From Endomychus coccineus (lineage: Eukaryota > Arthropoda > Insecta > Coleoptera > Endomychidae), in the NCBI GenBank assembly GCA_958510875.1, contig OY294068.1:192410315-192474314 (forward strand): DNA of 64,000 bases, read 5' to 3'. Position 1 is the first letter of the stretch. The number at the start of each line of letters is the position of its first letter. Below, piece by piece: positions 55,938-64,000 of the stretch. Made by a program: the position numbers and the translations under genes. A model generated the notes under the pieces. The model ran no database searches and was not told the DNA's origin. It saw nothing but the letters and a program-made list of their open reading frames with translations.

Positions 55938-56330
55938 ATGAGCGATTCTGAAAATACTCTACCGTCAGAGGTTGAAGAAATGGCTGAAAACGTAATTTTT
56001 ACCATGATTCCAAAAAATCTAGAAACGTTTATGAAAAAAGTTATGGCTGGTACGAAATTGGTGTAATCAAAAGAATGTTAAGAATATCACACATGAAAAG
56101 CTATTTGTAGCATATTTTGAGTAATTTTCAAAGAATAGAAAAGCGTCAATTTTTTGAAGTCATTAATTATTCGATGATACGGAGTTGTTGTCGATTGGGA
56201 AAAATGTTAATATAAGTGAATATGTTCGATTTATTGCTGTTCTAAGGCGAAACTCAGATGCATATCTAACAAAAAATCTAGAATTCTGACTGAAGAAAAT
56301 ATCACAAACTATCTGCAGGAAGCCTCATCA
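55938..56330 (+). pseudogene. Crypton-like tyrosine recombinase N-terminal relic
   Basis: It starts MSDSENTLPSEVEEMAENVI FTMIPKN, then after frame changes gives VKNITHEKLFVAYF, NVNISEYVRFIAVLRRNSDA and LTEENITNYLQEASS. This resembles the SAM-like core-binding N-terminal domain of phage-integrase-type recombinases found in Crypton/KoInt-like insect elements (YEKSYGWY...; ISKYPRLIAFLKRKS). The catalytic R..R..Y half is missing. Cut off at 56330 by a family B LINE tail. Confidence 0.4.
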
Positions 56331-57235
56331 TCATCATCAATTGAGGAGAGGGGACTTAGCCACTTAGTTGAGGCCATTGTGCGCCCCATGATCAGAAGCC
56401 TATTCCATTCTAGCAGGTTTGTGGCCCACCAGAAATCCAGAATATTCCCTACATCTTCTATGCCCATAGTATGAAGGTGTATGTTAAGACGATAGTGACC
56501 GGTTAGGATTTCAGTCATATTCCTGATGTTTCTTCCATTCAGAGAAAGGAGTTTTTGTGGAGCCTAGGCACAGGCTCTTTGGGGAAGAGTTTGACCTGCC
56601 TCATGCGTGGTGCTTCTCGGCACAGTTAACACCACTCTTTGTTCAGTTGACCCAGAAGGTCGAGACTCTCCACGCAATTTGATAAAGCGACCATTAGCTC
56701 TTGTCCTACAGAGGCTTCGGACGACTCTCGTCCGGCAGAGAGTCGGCCATTATATTTCCTCCAACTTCACTGTGTCCAGGGATCCAGAGGATTAGAACTT
56801 TATTTCTCCCTGGCTGGCTTAGCAAGTGTATCCCTGCATTCTTTGACAAGTCTTGTGTAACTTTGGGTGATTTGAGAGCTCCCAGAGCCGACGGGCTGTC
56901 TGTGCAGATTTTCCATGGCACAAGTCAGTATCGCGTAGAGCTCTGTCTAAAAATCGTGCAGTAAAGCCTAGACTCATTGAGATAGTGATCTTTGGCCTTT
57001 GAAGGTACACTCCCGCCCTAGAATCTTGACCTATTTTGGACCCGCCTGTGAACTATACGAATCCACCTGGTGGCAGTAGGGTGACAGTTTCGCTACTCCA
57101 ATGCCATCTATCCGGGTTGAGAATTTTGGGCGAAGTGAGACATATAGCTGGAATTATGCTATCTTGATTCATTTCTTTGATGAAGGCTGAGAGAGACAAA
57201 GTTTTCCTAGTAAAAGTAGTAAGGATAATTAGCAT
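56330..57235 (-). pseudogene. LINE family B: RNase H and C-terminal tail
   Basis: Minus strand: 56921-56706 reads KICTDSPSALGALKSPKVTQ, then VLILWIPGHSEVGGNIMADS. TDS and the WxPGHSxxxGNxxAD signature identify RNase H (the first catalytic Asp is in TDS). 56518-56340 continues with ILTGHYRLNIHLHTMGIED, the zinc-knuckle tail. It ends with the repeat-type tail (ATG)n at about 56325-56340. Truncated 5'. Confidence 0.72.
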
Positions 57236-57244
57236 AAGTGGTGC

Positions 57245-58245
57245 TTGTAGACAAAGAATTCAAAACCCTAAGGACAGAAGATGTTCATGACGCAAAATCG
57301 GTATTTCGAATTGTTTCCTCATAGTGAAACCAAAATATCCAGCGAATTTTTTATAACTCTTGGGAATGTTAATGGAGAAAATATGGTCCAACTTATTGAA
57401 ATTTAGCTACTTTGTTCTGTAAGATTTGCCGACTTTTAATTGTAAAAAACAAGTGAATACAGATTTAGCTTTTAGAAATCGTTCCGTCGCAATTCTGTCT
57501 CCGAACTTTAAATTTTTGGCGCTCGCCCTTCAACGGAATGCCACGAAAATAACTTTCTGTTGCGTTAACTCTGAAAATCGCAGGTAAAATAGAAATTACT
57601 TCGAATACAGCAAGTGCCCATCTCTTAAGACTTAAGACTTACGCCGAGACTGCAGGAATGCGGGACGAGAGAACCTTAATAACAAGACTTATATTTTATA
57701 ATAATCCCACATCAACCACCGCGGAGTTATAAAAGTTGAACGATAATTCTATAGGATTCTGTTTACTAACATTATTAAAGTCTGAACGGTAGGGGATTTA
57801 GTGCCTAGACGAATTGTATTGATTGAATAAACTGCAGGTAAGAGATGGAGCACGTAGCACAAATAATGCTGCAGATCAAAGTTACTCCCATCTAAAGCTT
57901 TGAAGCAATTTCTGATGGAAACTTCAATAAAGATATTAATAGAAACTGATTGTGCAAGATTTATTAGAAGTTCAGTAAAAGTCAAAGGGTAATCATTCTT
58001 CAAGCTGCTGTATCAATATTAACTGTTTCCTGTTATTCCCTATTCCCAAGCGAATGATTTCACTAATAAAGTGCCATAGTGGTTTGATAATAAAACGAAC
58101 AATTCTAGTTTCACGAATGTTATGGAGCGGTGTTGATATCTTACATACAGAGTACTCCTGACCAACTGATCTCACAAGGTACATCACGAGAAGAGCGACT
58201 ATAAAAAAATAATGTACGATAAGTTTTTAACTATTTTCACTTCCC
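57245..58245. other. nothing recognised
   Basis: About 1 kb between two LINE copies; no coding or repeat signal. Confidence 0.4.
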
Positions 58246-58249
58246 TCAT

Positions 58250-59470
58250 AATGATAATAATCATTTGAGGGGAGAGAGCCTAAGCCACAAATGCACTTAT
58301 GCTACTTAGTTGGACCATTGTGTGCCCCATTGTCAGAAGCCTATTCTATTCTAGCAGGTTTGTGGACCACCAGATGCCCAGAATATTGTCGACGCTGGGT
58401 TCCATAAGTTCTTCTGGGAGCAGTTTTGATTATCCGAAGTAACGGTGTCTAAAGGATGTCAATGCAAGGCATTCCGAAAGGATGTGAAAGGCATTTTCTT
58501 CCGCTTGTCTGCATGTCATACATATAGGATCATTCGCGATGATCATATTATGAAGGCGTTTGTTAGGACGGCAGTGATCGGTTACGATTCCAGTTTTCTC
58601 TCTGATGTCCCTGCTGTTTTCAGGAAGGAGTTTCGTTGAGAGCATAGGTACAGGCTCTTCGATGAAGAGCTTAGCGTGACCTCATGCGCGGTCATTCTCG
58701 CTACAGTTCAGACCACTTTTTATATAGGAGGCCCAGAAGGGCGAGACCTCTACGCAATTTGATAAAGCGAACATTGAACCATATGACCCCACCTAGTGGC
58801 AGTAGGGTGTGAGTTTCGTTACTCCAATCGGGGATGAGGATTTGAGGATTCATTATTAGTATGGGGCATTTGAAGATTGTCTCACTTAAAATCGCTGTGT
58901 CTACGAGAGTAGTTCATTTTGATCCAGTGAACTAGACCTTTTAATCTATACGCCGTCCTCATGGCCTCAGTTTTTATATATAAGTGTATAGGTGGTAATC
59001 CTGCGAGAACTTCAAGGGCTTTTGTTGGAGCCGACCTCATACCGCTCAGATTAGAGTCTATATCAGAAACTTCACCAACCCTTCGAGTTGCAGAGCCTTG
59101 CCGGAGGAGGTAATCTCAGGCAGTATGCCCAGCTTACTTTTCCTGGTAAACAGTACAATTTCCGTTTTGTCAGGGTTGACCCTGAGCTTTTCCGTGCGGC
59201 ACCAGCCATCCGCTATGCTGAGCAGTGTGTTTTGCAGCTCGCACAGTGTGCCCAAGTGCCGCCTGAAGATGACGTCAACCAAGTCATCGGCATATTCATG
59301 GGCATAAAACCCAGCCTCTTCCAATTCCTCCAAGAGTCCATCGACTACGAGACACCACAGGAGTGGAGATAGGGCACCTCCCCGTGGACAGCCTTTTGTA
59401 GCATTGGTTTGTACAACGTATCTGTTATGTTGCGCCTCCATCACATGAATAGATAGCATGACTTCAATCC
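58250..59470 (-). pseudogene. LINE family B: RT palm and C-terminal tail, internal deletion
   Basis: 59459-59058 encodes TKGCPRGGALSPLLWCLVVD, then GLLEELEEAGFYAHEYADDL (motif B and catalytic YADD) and EKLRVNPDKTEIVLFTRKSK. 58645-58430 encodes TGIVTDHCRPNKRLHNMII and CMTCRQAEENAFHILSECLA (zinc-knuckle tail). The thumb and RNase H between them are mostly gone. It ends in an (ATT)n-like tail at about 58245. Confidence 0.75.
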
Positions 59471-59699
59471 ACCGAACTCACTTCCCTCACTATACCCGGT
59501 ATGCCAGTAGTAACAGGAAGATGATTTTTTGAAAGTTTGGGATATCCTATAACAAGCGGCACTTTTCGATATATAGGTGATTTTTTTTCACTTGAAAGCT
59601 ACCCTCCTGTTATAAGACATTTTATATCGTAGTCATACATTTCAAATACATCCTATTGTTCAACATTGTACTTCAGTTGATGGGAATTAGTTTCAAAAC

Positions 59700-60080
59700 A
59701 TCCTCATATGTGTTAATGTGACCTGTTTCCCATGAATTTACGGATAAATCCGAAAATATCAAATGCCTTGAAGTTTTAATTGATGAAAAATTAGAATTTT
59801 TTATACCACTTTCACTATATTTCCAAACAACAGAGCCAAACATGGGCAAGGGCATAATAACTATGAACAAGAATAAAAATAACACCATTGTTAGAAAAAT
59901 GCACTATGCCTATATTTACTCGAGAGCTAAATATGGTATTGCTTATATGGAATACAAGCAGCGCTCAGGAAATTTTCATAATCCAGAAGAGAGCCTCACT
60001 CATACTGAAAAATTCGCCTCCCTAAGAATCTTGCAAAGAACATATCAAATCATTGGAATTTCTCATTATATCTGCTTTAT
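59700..60080 (+). pseudogene. LINE RT thumb fragment
   Basis: Plus frame: NIKCLEVLIDEKLEFFIPLS, NTIVRKMHYAYIYSRAKYGI and SLRILQRTYQIIGIS. This is the LGVxIDxxLxF ... Y-x-x-L/x-Y-G-I ... LQ-x-x-x-I-R/x-I-I-G pattern of LINE thumb domains. Between 59705 and 59740 there is a scrap (TTAATGTGACCTGTTTCCC) matching the outer end of the palindrome arms at 40.4 kb. Confidence 0.5.
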
Positions 60081-60084
60081 ACTT

Positions 60085-60830
60085 CCATGGATGCATCAAA
60101 TTTATTTTCAGTAATAGATATTACTCTCATAGATGAGAAATTTCTAAGAGCATTTGACCGAGTATGGCACCAAACCCTTCTTGAGAAACTTTCGTCATAT
60201 GGCTTGCCGTCTCAACTTTGTCGCTCACTATCGACTTTCCTCTCAGATAATCACTCCATGTGGTGGTTGACGGAGTATTCTCCAATACAATGGCTATCAC
60301 CGCTGGTGTTCCACAGGGATATGTCTCGGCACCAACTTTATTTCTGCTCTATCAACGATCTGTCCCGTCCTCACATTTCATATCGCTTCCTCATCTAGAG
60401 CTGGTATACAATCCAATAAAGTCAGAGGAGTGAGATAGAGGAAGCTTGACTATGTTTTGAAATAGGGATCTGATAATCTAGTAAAGTTTAATGCAACCAA
60501 AACTCAAGCTTGCATCTTCTCCATGAAGGCGGATCCCACAATCCCTAATATGATGGTGTAGGTACAACTATTCCTATGAAGTTTTCCTCATCCATGTTCG
60601 GGATCACCACCCTCTCATGAGATGATCATCAGCTCCATCTACCAAGCACATATTCGACCTGTCTTGGTGTACTGTTCACATATTTGGAGTTCCGTTTCCA
60701 AACATACGCTGAAGCTCTGGTATTCCATCCAGAAGAGAAGTTTCCTTCTGATTGATGATGTCACACTTACGAATTCATTGAACTTTCTAGACATCTTTGA
60801 AAAGTAGGCGATCTCTCCCTTTTTCTGTAG
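60085..60830 (+). pseudogene. LINE family A: RT motif A to thumb
   Basis: Contains RAFDRVWHQTLLEKLSSYGL (motif A, FD) then PSQLCRSLSTFLSD and the motif-B zone, degraded to SPLVFHRDMSRHQLYFCSIN. It runs on through the FNATKTQACIFS zone to IYQAHIRPVLVYCSHIWSSV and SIQKRSFLLIDDVTLTNSLN. The most 5'-extended copy of family A here. Several frameshifts and a deletion around 60600. Confidence 0.75.
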
Positions 60831-60839
60831 ATTACTCGT

Positions 60840-61045
60840 GACGTGGGCATTTCAAATTGAAATTGGTGTGATGAAGACGCTTTGTGCTGTCACAATAAGC
60901 TTTAAGAAATCACGTTTTATACAGTTACACGTTTTCTGATGATGGTCGTGAGACCGGAACGTACGTAAAGACGAAAATAATAAGCAAATGTGTTAGTGCG
61001 ACCTATTTCCCGGAAATTTATATATAATTCATAGCTGGGTCAAGA
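60840..61045 (+). repeat. copy of the 40-kb palindrome arm
   Basis: From the hammerhead to the outer end (GCGACCTATTTCCCGGAAAT, ATATATAATTCATAGCTGGG, TCAAGAATC) it matches 40717-40840. The inner part is diverged. Single arm, not a palindrome. Confidence 0.7.
60931..60972 (+). ncRNA. hammerhead ribozyme motif, mutated
   Basis: Same layout as 40717-40758 with stem II intact, but the core GAAA reads GGAA and one pair of stem I is weakened (GUUUU/AAGAC). The core change should abolish cleavage. Confidence 0.6.
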
Positions 61046-61049
61046 ATCA

Positions 61050-61840
61050 CTATTGATTTGTTCCTGTAATAAATCTCACTTGCAGAGTGACTAGTCTATT
61101 AGGAAACAGCGCCAGCGAAATTGCGTTATTAGGAAGTGAGAATTTGGAGCATAGAATATCTACCAATAAGATTTAACGTTTCAAGGAACATATGTGAATG
61201 ATTAATTGAAAAATCGGTGTTTTTAACGCCCAAGACCCGACAGAAATTGAATATTTGACCTGTTGCGTGACGGCTTTAGAGCAACAGTTGGATTACAAAG
61301 CACTCAAGGTTACACGCTTCAAATTGATTTTACGTCCGCGAAAGAGAACTCCGCTGGTACATAGCGGTCGAGAGCTTTTTGTAGCGCACTTCGTGATAAC
61401 CGTACACGTACATGCCAGCCCTTTGATAAACTCACATAACAGTCTGAGTGTTCGAAATTAACGAATGAATCCTTTGAAATTACGTAATAGGCTTTTGTCT
61501 AGTGCACATTATCATATGAGGTAATATCAATGTCGGTTGAATTGAACGAAACATTAGGACAGCATGTCAGCCATTATAAACCAGCCTACTCTACATCCTG
61601 TGATTAAAGTCACTCTTTTGACTTTGTAAAATAAACAACATCATTTGAAATTCAGGGGGTTTTCGTTTAGTCGTGGGTTTTTAATTAATTCTTCTACAAT
61701 CTGGGACTTTATGTGGTATAGTAACATCCTATAATACTTTATTTGAAAAGTGACTTTGAGCAGAAAACGTTATCTGACATTTAAAAATCTGTCACAAAAT
61801 TGAGAAAATATACTCAGCCATGGAATAATGTCTCAATTGT
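61050..61840. other. nothing recognised
   Basis: No coding or repeat signal. Confidence 0.35.
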
Positions 61841-61849
61841 GTTGTTTCT

Positions 61850-62170
61850 TTGATAACTGCCAAAAGTAAAGTTTCATATCAAAGTAGAAATATACAGAAT
61901 TTTGTTGTGGCACGTTGTTCGCCCCAAGAATGCGCAGAAATTGTTGTTTATTCCCAAAACTTTTCTTCGATAATTTTAACTCAACGCGCTTTCAGGAGAG
62001 CGTGTCAAGGCCAAGAGCTTCACATGGATAAACAGTTCGTCGTTTAGCAAACGCGTTTTGAAAGACCTGGTTATGGTTAGTCGAACGAAAATATCGAGCT
62101 TGTTCGGGCTGACGTTCAGGCAGAAGAAGTTGAAAACAGTGAGAATAATAGAAAGGCTTGGAGAATGTGA
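61850..62170 (+). pseudogene. mariner-like HTH (DUF4817-type) relic
   Basis: The plus frame 61905-62000 reads VARCSPQECAEIVVYSQNFS, then IILTQRAFRRACQGQELHMD. E-C-A-E-I-V-x-x-Y-x-x-N-x-x-S and R-A-F-R-R are the pattern of the helix-turn-helix DUF4817 domain that begins some insect IS630/Tc1-mariner-type proteins. The continuation after the stop at 62046, VRADVQAEEVENSEN, is the usual next segment in another frame. DDE catalytic part absent. Confidence 0.5.
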
Positions 62171-62339
62171 ATATCTTCATTATATTGAATTTTATTTGTT
62201 GCATGTATTTTTGAATTGTGAGTAATACGTATCTTAATATTATATAATCTAATTTTTTGTATTGACATGTTCCACAGACTATGTATTATGTACCACTATG
62301 TTAAATCAATAAATTACTCACTTTCTTACATAGTATTTT

Positions 62340-62430
62340 GAACACGACTCACAATCCATTTTGTAAATCCCGGATTTGTCGAAGTTTGCAACTTTATCGA
62401 AGGTGTTTGTGTTTACTGACAACAGCTGGG
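62340..62430 (-). mobile_element. Penelope-like element scrap
   Basis: ACGACTCACAATCCATTTTG through GATTTGTCGAAGTTTGCAAC matches 63655-63715, the region encoding FNKVSDFDKSGIYKINCESC of the PLE at 63.2-63.8 kb. About 90 bp only. Confidence 0.6.
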
Positions 62431-62589
62431 AAATATATATTACAATCATACATTAGCTTGCAGTCCGAAGCGAAAAATTGTGTAGTTATTTCATTTGTAT
62501 ATATACTGATACAATGAAGGTGTTATTAACCAATTTTTTTTTTTAACATGTGTTGCCAATATTATTAAAGTCACAAAGTAAATGAATAG

Positions 62590-63060
62590 TGCTAACCATT
62601 TGCAATATATTTTTGATTCCTACGGGTGAGTAAAGTCAGAGATCTAAGGTAATGGCACAAGGCATTGCGTCCCAATACTTGGTCGGGTGAATCCCCCATC
62701 AGAGAACACTGTGCTAGTACCTTCTGAAGCCTACGTCCTCTCCTTAATCCTTCGTGTATGGCTCTATGAACCCCAGAAGCACCGAGGAGCCCGATCACAC
62801 ACGAGTTTGTGAAATACCAGCCTTTATCTTCTCCAAAAGAGTATTCAAAGATGCTGAAGGTATTGAGATCGAAACGTACAGAAACATCAATATTAATTAC
62901 ACTTCCGGATTCATAATGATATTGTATATTATGGAAGAAATGAATACGATAGCTCGATATAAAGTTGAAACAAACGGTAAAGACGGTGAGTTGTGGACGT
63001 ATTGAGCTACAGGAATGCGAGTTCTGCTCTATCAAACAACGTGCACAGAGTTAATGGAAC
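62590..63060. other. dispersed repeat, possible ORF on either strand
   Basis: The left end (TTTGCAATATATTTTTGATT, CCTACGGGTGAGTAAAG) is like 16345-16395. Open frames of 147 codons (minus) and 83 codons (plus, 62754-63005) overlap. Neither shows a domain I recognise, so coding is not claimed. Confidence 0.3.
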
Positions 63061-63199
63061 AATAATGCTTCCAAGTCAATATAAAGTTTGATAAAATATT
63101 CTTTTTCATTTTATTTCCGTGTAGCGAAGTTATATTTGAAACACGCAATATAACAGATAGATCGATATTTTTTATTTGTTCCATAATTAACAATAATGG

Positions 63200-63790
63200 G
63201 TAGTAATAAACTACAAAGAGTACACACTGTGGATATATTATACACTATTGATAGAAATAATCACCCTTATCCACTAAAAATACTATTAAAGTACTGAGGA
63301 CCTTTCGGCTAGCAAGTATCCATCATCAGAGGAAACTTAATTATAAATCAAATAAATACTATTTGGGGATAATAATTAAACAATGGGTTACCCTCTGCTG
63401 GAGATAAATCTGAATTTAATATGCAAATTATGTTTTTTTGTTCATATATTTTCATCCATTCTAAATTACCCAGATATTTGTCTGTACTGTATTTTAGAAG
63501 TGATAAGCTTTCTTGAGAAATGGTATGATCTGTATTCAAAATGTGTTCGGCTACCGCTGATGTTTCATCATTATTTTGCTTCATATGAGCAAAATTTTCC
63601 TCATGACGAGTTAAAATGCCCCTTCTAGTTTGACCCACATAGCATTTCAAACATGACTCACAATTGATTTTGTAAATTCCAGATTTGTCGAAATCGGAAA
63701 CTTTATTAAAGGTGTTGCCTAAATGGTGTTTTAGTTTGCCCTTTAATTTATAAACGGCTTGTTTTGTAGAAAACAAACTATGGAATTTAA
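63200..63790 (-). mobile_element. Penelope-like element: GIY-YIG endonuclease and 3' repeat
   Basis: The minus frame 63776-63348 (142 codons, uninterrupted) reads KGKLKHHLGNTFNKVSDFDK, SGIYKINCESCLKCYVGQTR and RHEENFAHMKQNNDETSAVA, then EHILNTDHTISQESLSLLKY. C-x2-C and YVGQT with the later H-x3-H-like EHILNTDH form the PLE GIY-YIG domain. The RT part lies beyond 63790 or is lost: a stop or shift occurs right upstream. The downstream 3' repeat holds a hammerhead-like motif at 63298-63333. Confidence 0.78.
63298..63333 (-). ncRNA. hammerhead-like motif in PLE 3' repeat
   Basis: Minus strand: CUGAUGA, one extra U, an imperfect stem II (GGAUA..UAGCC with A-G mismatch), GAAA and GGUCC. Core residues are present but stem I does not pair convincingly and stem III is almost absent. 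Likely a PLE variant that is weak or inactive. Confidence 0.4.
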
Positions 63791-63799
63791 TAAATTACT

Positions 63800-64000
63800 G
63801 AAGAAAGTTCAACTTATAACTTTTGAATCTTATTGAAGAATTTGAAAGTAATGGCTCTAATTTGGTTAGTTGGATTTCCTTTTTTGTTTCAAAATTAAAT
63901 TATTGATCAAATATTTTTGGTAACCATTGTCTAACCAGTTAATCCCGAACAAATTCCGGATTATGCATTTGTCGTTGCCGACGTAGCACAGGTTCTAAAA
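63800..64000. other. nothing recognised at right edge
   Basis: Short terminal stretch without feature. Confidence 0.3.

Noticed and set aside
62592..63035. 147-codon minus-strand frame as a host gene
   Set aside because: No domain, overlapping open frame on the other strand, and its left end is a dispersed repeat also seen near 16.35 kb.

Overview
The window is eukaryotic and looks like an insect nuclear genome. It is AT-rich, its genes are split by introns with GT-AG borders, and most of the DNA between exons is decayed non-LTR, Penelope-like and DNA transposons. A beetle is my guess from the transposon mix (hAT of the ZMYM/TTF type, Helentron, DUF4817-type mariner, Crypton-like recombinase), but that is inference and not shown. 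No tRNA, rRNA, CRISPR or prokaryotic operon structure was seen.

Two host genes could be rebuilt exon by exon, both on the minus strand. At the left edge (163-2147) is a five-exon gene for a 284-residue leucine-rich-repeat protein that I read as LRRC56-like, a dynein-arm/motile-cilium factor. About 70 bp upstream of its ATG lies a full RFX X-box (GTTACC-CA-GGCAAC) directly followed by a forkhead-type site (TGTAAACAA), the arrangement expected of an insect ciliary gene. The second gene is a synaptotagmin whose eight recognised exons run from the transmembrane exon (43885-44153) to the last coding exon (9713-9977). All eight join in phase to give at least 477 residues: TM segment, linker, C2A and C2B. 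Its first, initiator exon was not found and lies further right or outside the window.

The synaptotagmin introns (the largest is about 15.8 kb) and the right 20 kb are filled with mobile-element wreckage. One recurrent LINE (family A, 3.8, 6.9, 15.2, 17.3-18.2, 30.5-32.5 and 60.1 kb) is cut in one copy by a hAT element with 8-bp target duplication. RNase H-bearing LINEs (family B and relatives) lie at 17, 25, 43, 44-46, 52, 56-59 kb. Other pieces are a restriction-like-endonuclease LINE end (8.9-9.7 kb), three hAT elements with recognisable ends (19.6, 30.9, 48.8 kb), two MITE-like elements (2.7, 27 kb), a Helentron helicase-endonuclease end (53.6-54.4 kb), a Crypton-like recombinase relic (55.9 kb) and a mariner-like relic (61.9 kb).

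The most notable theme is Penelope-like elements (PLEs) with hammerhead ribozyme motifs. PLE reverse transcriptase and GIY-YIG endonuclease remnants lie at 12.8-14.2, 21.7-23.5, 29.5, 50.6, 62.4 and 63.2-63.8 kb. Hammerhead-type motifs (CUGANGA - stem II - GAAA - tiny palindromic stem III - stem I) lie at 1.74, 12.91, 14.07, 40.43, 40.72 and 60.93 kb, with weaker relatives at 29.6 and 63.3 kb. Two intact-looking copies face each other inside a roughly 425-bp near-perfect palindrome at 40.38-40.81 kb in a synaptotagmin intron. Several others are in the sense orientation of the host pre-mRNA.

Long stretches (for example 46.1-48.8, 54.5-55.9, 37.8-38.6, 28.2-29.5 kb) hold nothing I can name.
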